From: Eleftheria terrae
GTDB lineage: Bacteria; Pseudomonadota; Gammaproteobacteria; Burkholderiales; Burkholderiaceae_C
Assembly (NCBI RefSeq): GCF_030419005.1
Contig: NZ_CP106951.1
Coordinates: 2,108,001-2,172,000 of the forward strand
DNA length: 64,000 nucleotides
Direction: 5' to 3'
In this document: one piece after another, positions 28,118 to 36,685 of the stretch
How the letters are laid out: each line of letters begins with the position of its first letter
Position numbering within the stretch: the stretch's first letter is position 1
Program-made: the position numbers and the translations under genes
The notes under the pieces: model-generated
The model's input: only the letters and a program-made list of their open reading frames with translations
Told to the model about the DNA's origin: nothing
Database searches by the model: none

Positions 28118-28894
28118 ATGCCCCCTGCCCCATCCAAATCCCCCCGACCCGCCGCCGGCAAGAAGCGCACCGCCCCACAAGCCGGCAGTGCGGCAAACGC
28201 ACGCCTGGAGCCCGGTGGCGCCGGTCAGGCACAGAACACCACCCAGCGCATCGTCGAATCCATCACCGCCGCCATCGTCGAGCGGCGCCTGATGCCCGGC
28301 ACCAAGCTGGCCGAGCAGAAGATCGCCGACATCTTCAAGGTCTCGCGTACGCTGGTGCGGCAGGCGCTGAACCAGCTCAGCCGCGACCGGTTGGTGACGC
28401 TGGAGCCGGCCCGCGGCGCCTTCGTCGCCCAGCCGAGCGTGGCCGAGGCGCGCCAGGTGTTCGAGGTGCGCAAGCTGCTGGAGGCCGGCATGGTGCGGCG
28501 CCTGGTGGCCGAGATCACCCCGGCCCAGGTGGCCGAGCTGCGCGAGCACCTGCGGCGCGAGCAGGCGGCGGTGCAGCGCACCGACGTGTCCGGCCGCACC
28601 CGGCTGCTGGCCGACTTCCACGTGGTGCTGGCCCGGCAGCTGGGCAACGAGGTGCTGGCCGAGATGCTGCAGGACCTGGTGTCGCGCAGCTCGCTGATTT
28701 CGCTGATGTACCAGTCGTCCCATTCGGCCGAGCACTCCTTCGAGGAGCATGTGGCCATCGTCGACGCACTGGAGCGCCGCGATGCGCGCGCCGCCGTGCG
28801 CGTGCTCGAAGACCACCTGCACAACGTCGAGCGCAACCTGCGGCTGGACCCGCGCGTGCCCGACCTCGAAGCCGCCTTGATGCCCCAGGACTGA
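28118..28894 (+). CDS. GntR family (FadR-type) regulator of the urate locus
   Basis: 258 residues from ATG 28118; an in-frame ATG at 28061 would add 19 residues. After a Lys/Ala/Pro-rich start, the winged HTH is clear: TTQRIVESITAAIVERRLMP, GTKLAEQKIADIFKVSRTLV and RQALNQLSRDRLV. The C-terminal FCD helical effector domain follows (VFEVRKLLEAGMVRRL, HVVLARQLGN, HSAEHSFEEHVAIVDAL), whose His and Asp residues usually bind a metal and a carboxylate. Position and paired TGTATACA sites suggest it controls puuD, uraH and its own operon. puuE starts 5 bp after its stop. Confidence 0.9.
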   Translation: MPPAPSKSPRPAAGKKRTAPQAGSAANARLEPGGAGQAQNTTQRIVESITAAIVERRLMPGTKLAEQKIADIFKVSRTLVRQALNQLSRDRLVTLEPARGAFVAQPSVAEARQVFEVRKLLEAGMVRRLVAEITPAQVAELREHLRREQAAVQRTDVSGRTRLLADFHVVLARQLGNEVLAEMLQDLVSRSSLISLMYQSSHSAEHSFEEHVAIVDALERRDARAAVRVLEDHLHNVERNLRLDPRVPDLEAALMPQD

Positions 28895-28899
28895 AGACG

Positions 28900-29853
28900 A
28901 TGACCTCACCCACCCCCCGCTACCCGCGCGACCTGATCGGCTACGGCGAGCACCCTCCGCATGCGCAATGGCCCGGCCAGGCCCGCATCGCGGTGCAGTT
29001 CGTGCTCAACTACGAGGAAGGCGGCGAGAACTCGGTGCTGCACGGCGACGCCGGCAGCGAGCAGTTCCTCTCCGAGATGTTCAACCCGCCGGCCTTCCCG
29101 GCGCGCCACCTGAGCATGGAGTCGATCTACGAGTACGGCTCCCGGGCGGGCGTCTGGCGCATCCTGCGCGAGTTCGAGAAGCGCGCGCTGCCGATGACGG
29201 TGTTCGGCGTCTCGATGGCGCTGCAACGCCATCCCGAGCTGACCCAGGCCATCGTCGAGCTGCGCCACGAGATCGCCTGCCACGGCTGGCGCTGGATCCA
29301 CTACCAGACTGCCGACGAGGCGCTCGAGCGCGAGCACCTGCGCCGCGGCATGGAGATCATCGAGCAGCTCACCGGCGAGCGGCCGCTGGGCTGGTACACC
29401 GGCCGCGACAGCCCCAACACCCGCCGCCTGGTGGCCGACCACGGCGGCTTCGCCTACGACAGCGACTACTACGGTGACGACCTGCCGCTGTGGATGCAGG
29501 TGCGCAAGAGCGACGGCAGCCTGGCGCCCCACCTGGTGGTGCCCTACACGCTGGACGTCAACGACATGCGCTTCGCGCTGCCACAGGGCTACGCCCATGG
29601 CGAGGACTTCTACACCTACTTGCGCGACACCTTCGACGTGCTGTATGCCGAAGGCGACGAAGCGCCCAAGATGATGTCGGTCGGCATGCACTGCCGGCTG
29701 CTGGGGCGGCCCGGACGCTTCAAGGCCTTGCTGAAGTTCCTCGACCACATCGAGTCGCACGACCGGGTCTGGATCACGCGGCGCATCGACATCGCCCGCC
29801 ACTGGCAGCAGGTGCATCCCTTCGATGCGGCCACCGCCTTCGTCTGGGAATGA
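28900..29853 (+). CDS. puuE: Cofactor-free allantoinase PuuE (polysaccharide-deacetylase fold)
   Basis: 317 residues from ATG 28900. Members start with YPRDLIGYGEHPPHAQWPGQ and have RIAVQFVLNYEEGGENSVLHG, all present. This family hydrolyses allantoin to allantoate with a NodB-like fold but without the metal-binding triad of true polysaccharide deacetylases. Further conserved blocks are EIACHGWRWIHYQ and GWYTGRDSPNTRRLV. It follows gntR by 5 bp and precedes the uraD-allC gene by 4 bp, so the three genes form one operon that continues from allantoin onward. Confidence 0.95.
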   Translation: MTSPTPRYPRDLIGYGEHPPHAQWPGQARIAVQFVLNYEEGGENSVLHGDAGSEQFLSEMFNPPAFPARHLSMESIYEYGSRAGVWRILREFEKRALPMTVFGVSMALQRHPELTQAIVELRHEIACHGWRWIHYQTADEALEREHLRRGMEIIEQLTGERPLGWYTGRDSPNTRRLVADHGGFAYDSDYYGDDLPLWMQVRKSDGSLAPHLVVPYTLDVNDMRFALPQGYAHGEDFYTYLRDTFDVLYAEGDEAPKMMSVGMHCRLLGRPGRFKALLKFLDHIESHDRVWITRRIDIARHWQQVHPFDAATAFVWE

Positions 29854-29857
29854 AGCC

Positions 29858-31639
29858 ATGCTGACCCTGGACCGACTCAACACCGCCGGCGCGGCCGAGT
29901 TCACCACGCTGCTGGAGGGCATCTACGAACATTCGCCCTGGGTGGCCGAGGCGGCCTGGGCGCGCCGGCCCTTCCGCACGCTGCCCCAGCTGAAGCGGGC
30001 ACTGGTGGAAGCCGTGCGCGAGGCCGGCCGGGAGCCGCAGCTCGCGCTGATCCGCGCCCACCCCGAGCTGGCCGGCAAGGCCGCCGTCGCCGGCGAGCTG
30101 ACCGCCGAGTCGAGCCAGGAGCAGGCCAAGGCCGGGCTGACCCATTGCACCCGCGAGGAGTTCGAGACGCTGCAGCGTCTCAACGCCGACTACAACCGGC
30201 GCTTCGGCTGGCCCTTCATCCTGGCGGTGCGGGGCCCGCGCGGCAGCGGGCTGACGCGGCAGCAGATCATCGAGACCTTCGCTCGCCGTCTGGCCGGCCA
30301 GCCGGACTTCGAGTTCGCCGAATGCCTGCGCAACATCCACCGCATTGCGGAGCTGCGCCTGAACGAGCGCTTTGGCCAGCTGCCGGGCCTCGGCGAGCAG
30401 GTGTGGGACTGGGCCGAGCAGCTCGCGGTGCACAGCGATGCAGGAGCTGCCGATGCTCGGCAGCTCACCGTGACCTACCTGACCAAGGCCCATCGCGCGT
30501 GCGCCGCACAGCTGCAGGCTTGGATGCGGGACTGCGGCTTCGATGACGTGGCGATCGACGCGGTCGGCAACGTGGTCGGCCGCTATCACGGCCGCCAGCC
30601 GGGCGCCCGCGCCCTGCTGACCGGCTCGCACTACGACACGGTGCGGCGGGCCGGCAAGTACGACGGCCGCCTGGGCATCCTGGTGCCGATGGCTTGTGTT
30701 GCCGCACTGCACCGCAGTGGGCGGCGCCTGCCGTTCGGCATCGAGGTGGTGGGCTTTGCCGAAGAAGAGGGCCAGCGCTACAAGGCGGCCTTCCTGGCGT
30801 CTTCGGCGCTGATCGGCCGCTTCGACGCCGCCTGGCTGGAACAGGCCGATGCCGACGGCGTGACGATGCGCGAGGCGATGCGCCAGGCGGGGCTCGACCC
30901 GGCCGGCATTCCGGCGCTGGCACGCCGGCCGCACGACTACCTCGGCTTTGTCGAAGTGCACATCGAGCAGGGTCCGGTGCTCGAGGAGCTGGACCTGCCG
31001 CTGGGTGTGGTCAGCTCCATCAACGGCAGCGTGCGCCTGCTGTGCGAGGTCACCGGCGTCGCCAGCCATGCCGGCACCACACCGATGGGCCGGCGTCGCG
31101 ATGCGGCCGTGGCGGTGGCCGAGCTGGCGCTGTATGTGGAGCGCCGCGCCGCGGCCGACGGCGATTCGGTGGGCACCATCGGCATGCTGGAGGTGCCGGC
31201 CGGCTCGATGAACGTGGTGCCGGGGCGCTGCCGGTTCAGCCTCGACCTGCGCGCACCGAACGACCCCCAGCGCGACCGCCTGGCGGCGGACGTGCTGGCC
31301 GAGCTGGCCGCCATCTGCCACCGCCGTGGCCTTTCCTGGCAGGCCGAGGAAACCATGCGCGCCGCCGCGGCGCCCAGCGATGCGGCCTGGCAGGCGCGCT
31401 GGTCGCGCGCCGTCACTGCGCTGGGCCTGCCGGTGCACCCGCTGCCGAGCGGGGCCGGGCACGACGCGATGGTGCTGCACGAGGTGATGCCGCAGGCCAT
31501 GCTGTTTGTGCGCGGCGGCAACGGCGGCATCAGCCACAACCCGCTGGAGACCATCACCAGCGACGACGCGCAGCTCTGCGTGTCGGCCTTCCAGCAGCTG
31601 CTGGAGCAACTGGAGCAGGAGTTCCATGAGCGACCATGA
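29858..31639 (+). CDS. Fusion of OHCU decarboxylase (UraD) and allantoate amidohydrolase (AllC-like, M20)
   Basis: 593 residues from ATG 29858. Residues 1-170 are an OHCU decarboxylase: TTLLEGIYEHSPWVAEAAW, catalytic-type His68 in LIRAHPELAGK, and FETLQRLNADYNRRFGWPFI. Residues 180-593 are a Zn-dependent M20 amidohydrolase of the allantoate/ureidoglycine/carbamoyl-amino-acid group: LLTGSHYDTVRRAGKYDGRL (His258, Asp269), FAEEEGQRY, FVEVHIEQGPVLEE and SGAGHDAMVLHEVMPQAMLF. One chain thus combines formation of (S)-allantoin and breakdown of allantoate, two non-consecutive steps with PuuE acting between. No stop or frameshift separates the parts. Confidence 0.92.
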   Translation: MLTLDRLNTAGAAEFTTLLEGIYEHSPWVAEAAWARRPFRTLPQLKRALVEAVREAGREPQLALIRAHPELAGKAAVAGELTAESSQEQAKAGLTHCTREEFETLQRLNADYNRRFGWPFILAVRGPRGSGLTRQQIIETFARRLAGQPDFEFAECLRNIHRIAELRLNERFGQLPGLGEQVWDWAEQLAVHSDAGAADARQLTVTYLTKAHRACAAQLQAWMRDCGFDDVAIDAVGNVVGRYHGRQPGARALLTGSHYDTVRRAGKYDGRLGILVPMACVAALHRSGRRLPFGIEVVGFAEEEGQRYKAAFLASSALIGRFDAAWLEQADADGVTMREAMRQAGLDPAGIPALARRPHDYLGFVEVHIEQGPVLEELDLPLGVVSSINGSVRLLCEVTGVASHAGTTPMGRRRDAAVAVAELALYVERRAAADGDSVGTIGMLEVPAGSMNVVPGRCRFSLDLRAPNDPQRDRLAADVLAELAAICHRRGLSWQAEETMRAAAAPSDAAWQARWSRAVTALGLPVHPLPSGAGHDAMVLHEVMPQAMLFVRGGNGGISHNPLETITSDDAQLCVSAFQQLLEQLEQEFHERP

Positions 31640-32849
31640 ACGCATCGATGCCTGGATCGATGCGCACTTCGACGAACAGGTGCGCTTCCTGCAGGAAGTG
31701 GTGCGCGTGCCCACCGACACCCCGCCGGGCAACAATGCACCGCATGCCGAGCGCACGGCCGAGCTGCTGGGCCGCTTCGGCTTCGAGGCCGAGCGCCACG
31801 CGGTGCCGCAGGCCGAGGTGGAAGCTGCTGGGCTGGCCTCCATCACCAACCTCATCGTGCGGCGCCGCTACAGCGAAGGCCGCACCATCGCGCTCAACGC
31901 GCATGGCGACGTGGTGCCCCCCGGCGAGGGCTGGACGCACGATCCCTATGGCGGCGAGATCGTCGACGGCCGGCTCTACGGCCGGGCCGCCGCCGTCAGC
32001 AAGAGCGACTTCGCCACCTACACGTTCGCGGTGCGTGCGCTGGAGTCGCTCGGCCGCCCGTTGAAGGGCAGCGTGGAGCTGCATTTCACCTATGACGAGG
32101 AGTTCGGCGGCGAGCTGGGCCCGGGCTGGCTGCTGGCCCAGGGGCTGACACGGCCGGACCTGCTGATCGCCGCCGGCTTCAGCTACGAGGTGGTGACGGC
32201 CCACAACGGCTGCCTGCAGATGGAGGTGGCGGTGCACGGCAGGATGGCGCATGCGGCCATCCCGCACACCGGCATCGATGCGCTGCAGGGCGCCGTCACG
32301 CTGCTGCAGGCGCTGTATGCCTGCAACGAGCGCTATGCCCGGACCTGCTCGGCCGTGCCCGGCATCCGCCACCCCTACCTCAATGTCGGCCGCATCGAAG
32401 GCGGCACCAACACCAACGTCGTGCCGGGCAAGGTCGTCTTCAAGCTCGACCGCCGCATGATCCCCGAGGAAGACCCGGTGGCGGTCGAGGCCGAGCTGCG
32501 CCACGTCATCACCGAGGCGGCGGCCGGCGTGCCAGGCATCACGGTGGAGATACGCCGGCTGCTGCTGGCACGCGCGCTGCAACCGCTGCCGGGCAACGCA
32601 CCCCTGGTAGAGGCACTGCAGCGCCACGGCGAAGCGGTGATCGGCGAGCCCATTCCCACCATGGGCAGCCCGCTCTACACCGACGTGCGGCTCTACTGCG
32701 AGCGCGGCATCCCGGCCGTCATCTATGGCGCCGGCCCGCGCACGGTGCTGGAGTCGCAGGCCAAGCGGGCCGACGAGCACCTGGTGCTGGCCGACCTGAA
32801 GCGCGCCACCCGGGTGGTGGCGCGGGCGCTGCTCGACCTGTTGAGCTGA
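31626..32849 (+). CDS. M20 family metallohydrolase (ArgE/DapE-like) in the urate operon
   Basis: 407 residues from ATG 31626, overlapping the previous gene by 14 bp. The di-zinc M20 features are visible: IALNAHGDVVPPGEGWTHDP, the bridging-Asp region GRLYGRAAAVSKSD, acidic pair TYDEEFGGELGP, and a dimerisation domain with MAHAAIPHTGIDALQGAV. The late His site lies in AKRADEHLVLADL. Relatives deacylate amino acids, but the tight position after UraD-AllC suggests an amide or ureido substrate from purine breakdown. No specific substrate can be named. Confidence 0.85.
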   Translation: MSDHERIDAWIDAHFDEQVRFLQEVVRVPTDTPPGNNAPHAERTAELLGRFGFEAERHAVPQAEVEAAGLASITNLIVRRRYSEGRTIALNAHGDVVPPGEGWTHDPYGGEIVDGRLYGRAAAVSKSDFATYTFAVRALESLGRPLKGSVELHFTYDEEFGGELGPGWLLAQGLTRPDLLIAAGFSYEVVTAHNGCLQMEVAVHGRMAHAAIPHTGIDALQGAVTLLQALYACNERYARTCSAVPGIRHPYLNVGRIEGGTNTNVVPGKVVFKLDRRMIPEEDPVAVEAELRHVITEAAAGVPGITVEIRRLLLARALQPLPGNAPLVEALQRHGEAVIGEPIPTMGSPLYTDVRLYCERGIPAVIYGAGPRTVLESQAKRADEHLVLADLKRATRVVARALLDLLS

Positions 32850-32946
32850 GCTGCGGGGGCTGCCACCCCCGGGATCGCCCGCCCCCGACGGTCGCTGGCC
32901 CGGGGGTATGCTGGCTTGTCATGAAGCCGGATGAAAGGCGCCCGTG

Positions 32947-33861
32947 ATGGCACGGTCCCCTCGCACCCTGTTGCCGGCCCTTGTGCTGGCAGCCCTCGCC
33001 TGGCCCGCCCCCGCGGCGCGGGCGCAGGAATCGGTGGGCATCGACATCGCCAACGCCCCTTTCATGTACCAGCGTGACGGCGAAGCGGCCGGCCTCTACC
33101 CGGCACTGCTGCGCGCCGCCTTCGCCAGGATGGGCCAGCCGCTGACCCTGCAGGCGCTGCCCTGGGGGCGGGTGGTGGCCGCGCTGGAGACCGGCCGGGC
33201 CGGTGCCGCCGGCATGTACAAGACCACCGAGCGGCTGCGCCGCTTCGATTTCAGCGAGCCGCTGTTTGTCGAGCAGCTCTACGTATATGCCCCGGCGGCG
33301 CGGGCGGCCGGCATCCGCTCGGTGAGCGACCTCAAGGGCCTGCGCATCGGCGTGCTGCGCGGCTGGAACTATGGCGATGCCTTCGACACCGCGCTGCGTG
33401 CCGGCGAGCTGCATGCGGAGCCGGCCGCCAGCGACGTCTACAACTTCCGCAAGCTCAGCGCCGGTCGGCTGGATGCGGTGCTGGCGGTGGAACAGTCGGG
33501 CTCCGCGCAGCTGCGCTCCGGCGCCTTCCCCGGGGTGGCGCCGACCGCGGCGCCCCTGCTGGCCCTGCCGGCCCACCTGGTGTTCCTGAAGAACACCGGC
33601 AGGCAGGCCTTGCTGCGGCGCTTCAACCTGGCGCTGCAGGAGCTGAAAGCCTCAGGCGACTACCGCCGCATGGTCGACGACGCGCTGGCCGAGAGCCGCC
33701 GCCTGGGCCGCGCGGCGGGCCCGGCTGCGGACACGGCCGCGCCCCCCGCGGCGCGCGACACGCCGAGGATCCGGCATGCGGCTGCGTCTGCAGCCCCGCA
33801 GGCCGGTGATGTCAGGAGGCCGCGGGCGGTGCTTTCCGACGCGGCCAGCGCAGCTCGCTGA
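32947..33861 (+). CDS. Periplasmic solute-binding protein family 3 (amino-acid type)
   Basis: About 304 residues from ATG 32947 (a GTG at 32944 is also in frame), after GAAAGG at suitable spacing. A signal peptide (LLPALVLAALAWPAPAARA) precedes a family 3 domain: VGIDIANAPFMYQRDGEAAG, TLQALPWGRVVAALETGRAG, DLKGLRIGVLRGWNYGDAF. No ABC permease or ATPase gene is nearby, so it may be an orphan sensor-type or scavenging protein, possibly for a purine-derived solute (inference from context). The last 50 residues are Ala/Pro/Arg-rich, and its 3' end overlaps the convergent exporter gene by 50 bp. Confidence 0.8.
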   Translation: MARSPRTLLPALVLAALAWPAPAARAQESVGIDIANAPFMYQRDGEAAGLYPALLRAAFARMGQPLTLQALPWGRVVAALETGRAGAAGMYKTTERLRRFDFSEPLFVEQLYVYAPAARAAGIRSVSDLKGLRIGVLRGWNYGDAFDTALRAGELHAEPAASDVYNFRKLSAGRLDAVLAVEQSGSAQLRSGAFPGVAPTAAPLLALPAHLVFLKNTGRQALLRRFNLALQELKASGDYRRMVDDALAESRRLGRAAGPAADTAAPPAARDTPRIRHAAASAAPQAGDVRRPRAVLSDAASAAR

Positions 33862-34735
33862 CCATCACGCTCAGCACGATCAAGGCCCCGCCGAGGACGC
33901 CCAGCACCCCGAGCCGCTCGCCTGCCAGCCGGCCGACAATGCCGGCCCAGACCGGCTCCATCGCATAGATCACGGTGGCCCGCGTGGCCGGCACGGTCTG
34001 CTGCGCCCAGTTCATCGCGAACTGGATGAAGGCGGTCGCGCAGGCCATGCTGCCGAGGCAGGCGAGCAGCCCGGGCGTCCACTGCGGCGCCGCCTCTGCG
34101 TTGAGCACTGCCACCGGCGCGCACAGCAGCGCGACGACCACCAGTTGCACGAACGCCAGCCGGGCCGGGTCCAGCCCCTTGGCATAGCGGCTGATGAGGA
34201 TGATTTCGAAGGCAACCGCCGCGGCGCAACCCACCGTCAACGCATCGTGCAGGCCGAACTGCCAGTCCAGCCCCGCCGGGTTGGACAGCAGCACCGTGCC
34301 GACGAAGGCCAGCACCACCGCCAGCAGCGCCATCACGCGGGGCGGCCGGCGGTACAAGGCCCATTGCAGCAGCGGCACCATGGGCACGTACAGCGCGGTC
34401 AGGAAGGCCGACTTGCTGCTCGAGATGCCCTGCAGGCCGACCGTCTGCAGCGTGTAGCCGAAGAACGCCGAAATGCCCACCAGCGCACCGGCCTGCAGTT
34501 CCCGGCGGCTCAGTCCAGCGAGCTGCCCGCGCAGCGCCAGCGCCAGCAGCAAGGCGGCCGTGGCAAAGCGCAGCCCGACGAAGGTGTAGGGGCCGGCCCA
34601 GCTCAGGCCGATCTGCACCACCAGGAAGGTGGCGCCCCAGATCATCGTGATGAACAGCAGCACCGCTTCGCGGCGGCGGTTGGAGGTGGGGGGCGGCGAA
34701 GCCGTCAGTTCGGCAGAGGCAAGGACGGAACTCAT
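33812..34735 (-). CDS. EamA/DMT superfamily transporter
   Basis: 307 residues from ATG 34735. Ten membrane segments in two EamA repeats: repeat 1 begins with REAVLLFITMIWGATFLVVQ and GLRFATAALLLALALRG, repeat 2 with LTVGCAAAVAFEIILISRYA and includes TRATVIYAMEPVWAGIVGRL, a typical second-repeat motif. Such transporters export amino acids or small metabolites. It is divergent from the XRE-cupin regulator gene, which probably controls it through the operators between them. Confidence 0.9.
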   Translation of the reverse strand: MSSVLASAELTASPPPTSNRRREAVLLFITMIWGATFLVVQIGLSWAGPYTFVGLRFATAALLLALALRGQLAGLSRRELQAGALVGISAFFGYTLQTVGLQGISSSKSAFLTALYVPMVPLLQWALYRRPPRVMALLAVVLAFVGTVLLSNPAGLDWQFGLHDALTVGCAAAVAFEIILISRYAKGLDPARLAFVQLVVVALLCAPVAVLNAEAAPQWTPGLLACLGSMACATAFIQFAMNWAQQTVPATRATVIYAMEPVWAGIVGRLAGERLGVLGVLGGALIVLSVMVSELRWPRRKAPPAAS

Positions 34736-34774
34736 GGGCGGCAGACAAGGTGGGCAGGTCGCCTCTGGCGAGGC

Positions 34775-34814
34775 GTGTGCAACATACTGCACACTTGAGC
34801 GCAGTATAGTGCGC
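34775..34814. promoter_or_regulatory. Paired operators between EamA and XRE-cupin genes
   Basis: GTGTGCA-ACATAC-TGCACAC (34775-34794) is a perfect 7-6-7 inverted repeat. GCGCA-GTATAG-TGCGC (34799-34814) shares the GCA-N6-TGC core. Their centres are 22 bp apart, two helical turns, as expected for cooperating dimers. The second contains TATAGT (34805-34810), a likely -10 box of the XRE gene. Confidence 0.6.
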
Positions 34815-34816
34815 AA

Positions 34817-35383
34817 ATGAAAAGCAAGCCCACCCTGGTGCTGCAGCACGTGGCGACCAACCTGCGCGCCGCGCGGCTGGCTCGCGGGCTGAGCCAGGAA
34901 GCGCTCGCCACTGCCTCGGACGTCAGCCGCCGCATGCTGGTCAGCCTGGAAAATGGCGACACCAACGTCAGCCTGGTGACGCTGGACCGCATTGCGACCG
35001 CCCTCGGGCTGGCCTTCGCCGAACTGCTGCGCCCGCCCGGCAACAGCGCCGTCCGGGGCGAGCCGGTGCTCGCCTGGCGTGGCCGGCAAGCCGGCAGCCA
35101 TGCCCTGCTGCTCGAGAGCCTGCGCCAGCCGCTCGGCATCGTGGAGTTGTGGGAGTTCCGCCTGGCCGCCGGCGACCGCTACGACGCCCAGCCCGACTCG
35201 CCCGGCTTCCACGAAATGCTCTACGTGGTGGACGGCTCGGTGTGTGTTCTCACTTCGTCCGGCTCCCGCGCGCTGGGTGCCGGGCAGTCCTGGCTGTTCG
35301 CCTCCGACCAAGCCTACGTCTACGAAAATTCAAGCGACGCACCCACCACATTTGTGAGAAATGTCATTGCCCCGCGGGGCTGA
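34817..35383 (+). CDS. XRE family regulator with C-terminal cupin domain
   Basis: 188 residues. Residues 10-68 are a Cro/CI-type HTH (NLRAARLARGLSQEALATAS, RRMLVSLENGDTNVSLVTLD). Residues about 105-185 are a cupin barrel (FHEMLYVVDGSVCVLTSSGS), probably an effector sensor. Regulators of this build often control a divergently encoded EamA-type exporter, which is the arrangement here. The ATG lies 7 bp after a TATAGT box, with no room for a ribosome-binding site, so the mRNA may be leaderless. Confidence 0.92.
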   Translation: MKSKPTLVLQHVATNLRAARLARGLSQEALATASDVSRRMLVSLENGDTNVSLVTLDRIATALGLAFAELLRPPGNSAVRGEPVLAWRGRQAGSHALLLESLRQPLGIVELWEFRLAAGDRYDAQPDSPGFHEMLYVVDGSVCVLTSSGSRALGAGQSWLFASDQAYVYENSSDAPTTFVRNVIAPRG

Positions 35384-35629
35384 GACGCGGCTTCGAACGC
35401 GCTGTCATCGGCACTTCTCCTCCCTCTGGTTCAGGGGGGTGGTGGCGGCCCCCCGGCTGCGGGGGTGCCAACACCGTGACGGGGTACACGAAGTTACGAT
35501 GCGGCCAAGGAGAACAAGAACCGCGGAGGAATCCGCCCCGGTGCTGTCGGCACGGGGCGGAGAGGGTCGGACCAGCAGGCAGGCGCCGCCGGCGACCCCA
35601 GGGACACAGCCGCGGTGGTGTGGTCAAGC

Positions 35630-36676
35630 ATGCGGTCCAGCCCCACGAGATACATCGCCCAGGAATCGGCCATCGTCGGCAATGAGGCCACGCTGGCCTT
35701 CCTGTGGTCTCAGAACCTGCCTGGCGCGAGCCGGCCCTGGGCCGAGGACAAGCTGCAGCGCGGCTACCTGCGCAACCCGGCCGGCCATGGCACCTGCGTG
35801 CTGTTGCGGGAGGAAGCCAGTACCGAGGCGGTCGGCGTGCAGTGCCTGCACGAGCGGGTGTTCTGGCTGGGCGAGCGCTGCGTCAAGGCGGCCGGCCTGG
35901 CCGACTACGTGGTGGCCCAGGCGCACCGCTCGCTCGGGCCGGCACTGACCTTGATGCGCCGCTGCATCGACATCGGCCAGGCTCGCTTCGATTTCGTCTA
36001 CGGCTTTCCGAACAGCAAGTCCGAAGCGGTCTGCACCCGCGTCGGCATGGTCAAGCTCGGCGGCGCCATGCGCTATGCCAAGCTGCTGCGCAGCGCGCCC
36101 GTGCTGGGGTCGCGTGTACCGGGGTGGTTGCTGCCCTGGCTGGCCAGGCCGGCCGACGCGCTCTTGTCGGCATGGGATGCACGGCGCTGGCGCCGCGAGG
36201 CGGCCCACCTCCAATGGCGCGAGGTCGACGCCGAGGACCCGGCGCTGGCCACGCTGTGGATGGGGCGCCGCACCGACCTGCTGCTGTCCGAGCGCTCGCC
36301 AGCAGTGCTGGGCTGGCGCTATCCGCGGCCGCAGTGGCGCCTTTCTTTGGCCAGTGATGCGGGCGGCCGCCCGGTGGGCTATGTGGCCTGGCGCCTGCAG
36401 GATGGCAGCGCGCTGATCAGCGACTTCTTCTGCGCCGACCCCGACCGCGACACCGTGGCACTGATGAGCGGTTTTTGCCGCGAAGCGGCTGCCGCCGGCG
36501 CCAGCGTGGTGCAGGTGGAGTTCTACGGGCGGCCGCAGGTGGCCGCGGCCCTGCTGGCGGCCGGCTTCCTGCAGCGCGAGTCACGCGCGCCGCTGTTCCT
36601 CAGCCGGCATGGCGACGCCGCGCAGGCCGATGCGGCCAGCTGGTACATCACCGCCTTCGACCGCGACGACGACTGA
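35630..36676 (+). CDS. GNAT-like protein with two acetyltransferase-type halves, first gene of the amidotransferase/ligase/ACP locus
   Basis: 348 residues from ATG 35630 (GTG at 35615 is also in frame). The N-terminal half resembles a GNAT fold (AGHGTCVLLREEASTEAVGV, then GLADYVVAQAHRSLGPALTL) ending in FVYGFPNSKSEAVCTRVGM. The C-terminal half repeats the pattern (SDAGGRPVGYVAWRLQDGSA, ALLAAGFLQRESRAPLFLS). Proteins of this look occur near polysaccharide or acyl-transfer genes, but no function is known to me. It ends 9 bp before the amidotransferase gene, so it should belong to the same operon and might move the acyl group held on the carrier protein. Confidence 0.7.
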   Translation: MRSSPTRYIAQESAIVGNEATLAFLWSQNLPGASRPWAEDKLQRGYLRNPAGHGTCVLLREEASTEAVGVQCLHERVFWLGERCVKAAGLADYVVAQAHRSLGPALTLMRRCIDIGQARFDFVYGFPNSKSEAVCTRVGMVKLGGAMRYAKLLRSAPVLGSRVPGWLLPWLARPADALLSAWDARRWRREAAHLQWREVDAEDPALATLWMGRRTDLLLSERSPAVLGWRYPRPQWRLSLASDAGGRPVGYVAWRLQDGSALISDFFCADPDRDTVALMSGFCREAAAAGASVVQVEFYGRPQVAAALLAAGFLQRESRAPLFLSRHGDAAQADAASWYITAFDRDDD

Positions 36677-36685
36677 GCGCCGGCC

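Noticed and set aside
32850..32946. GGGGG/CCCCC hairpin after the M20 gene as a terminator
   Set aside because: The stem is only five or six G-C pairs with no T-run, common by chance at this GC content.
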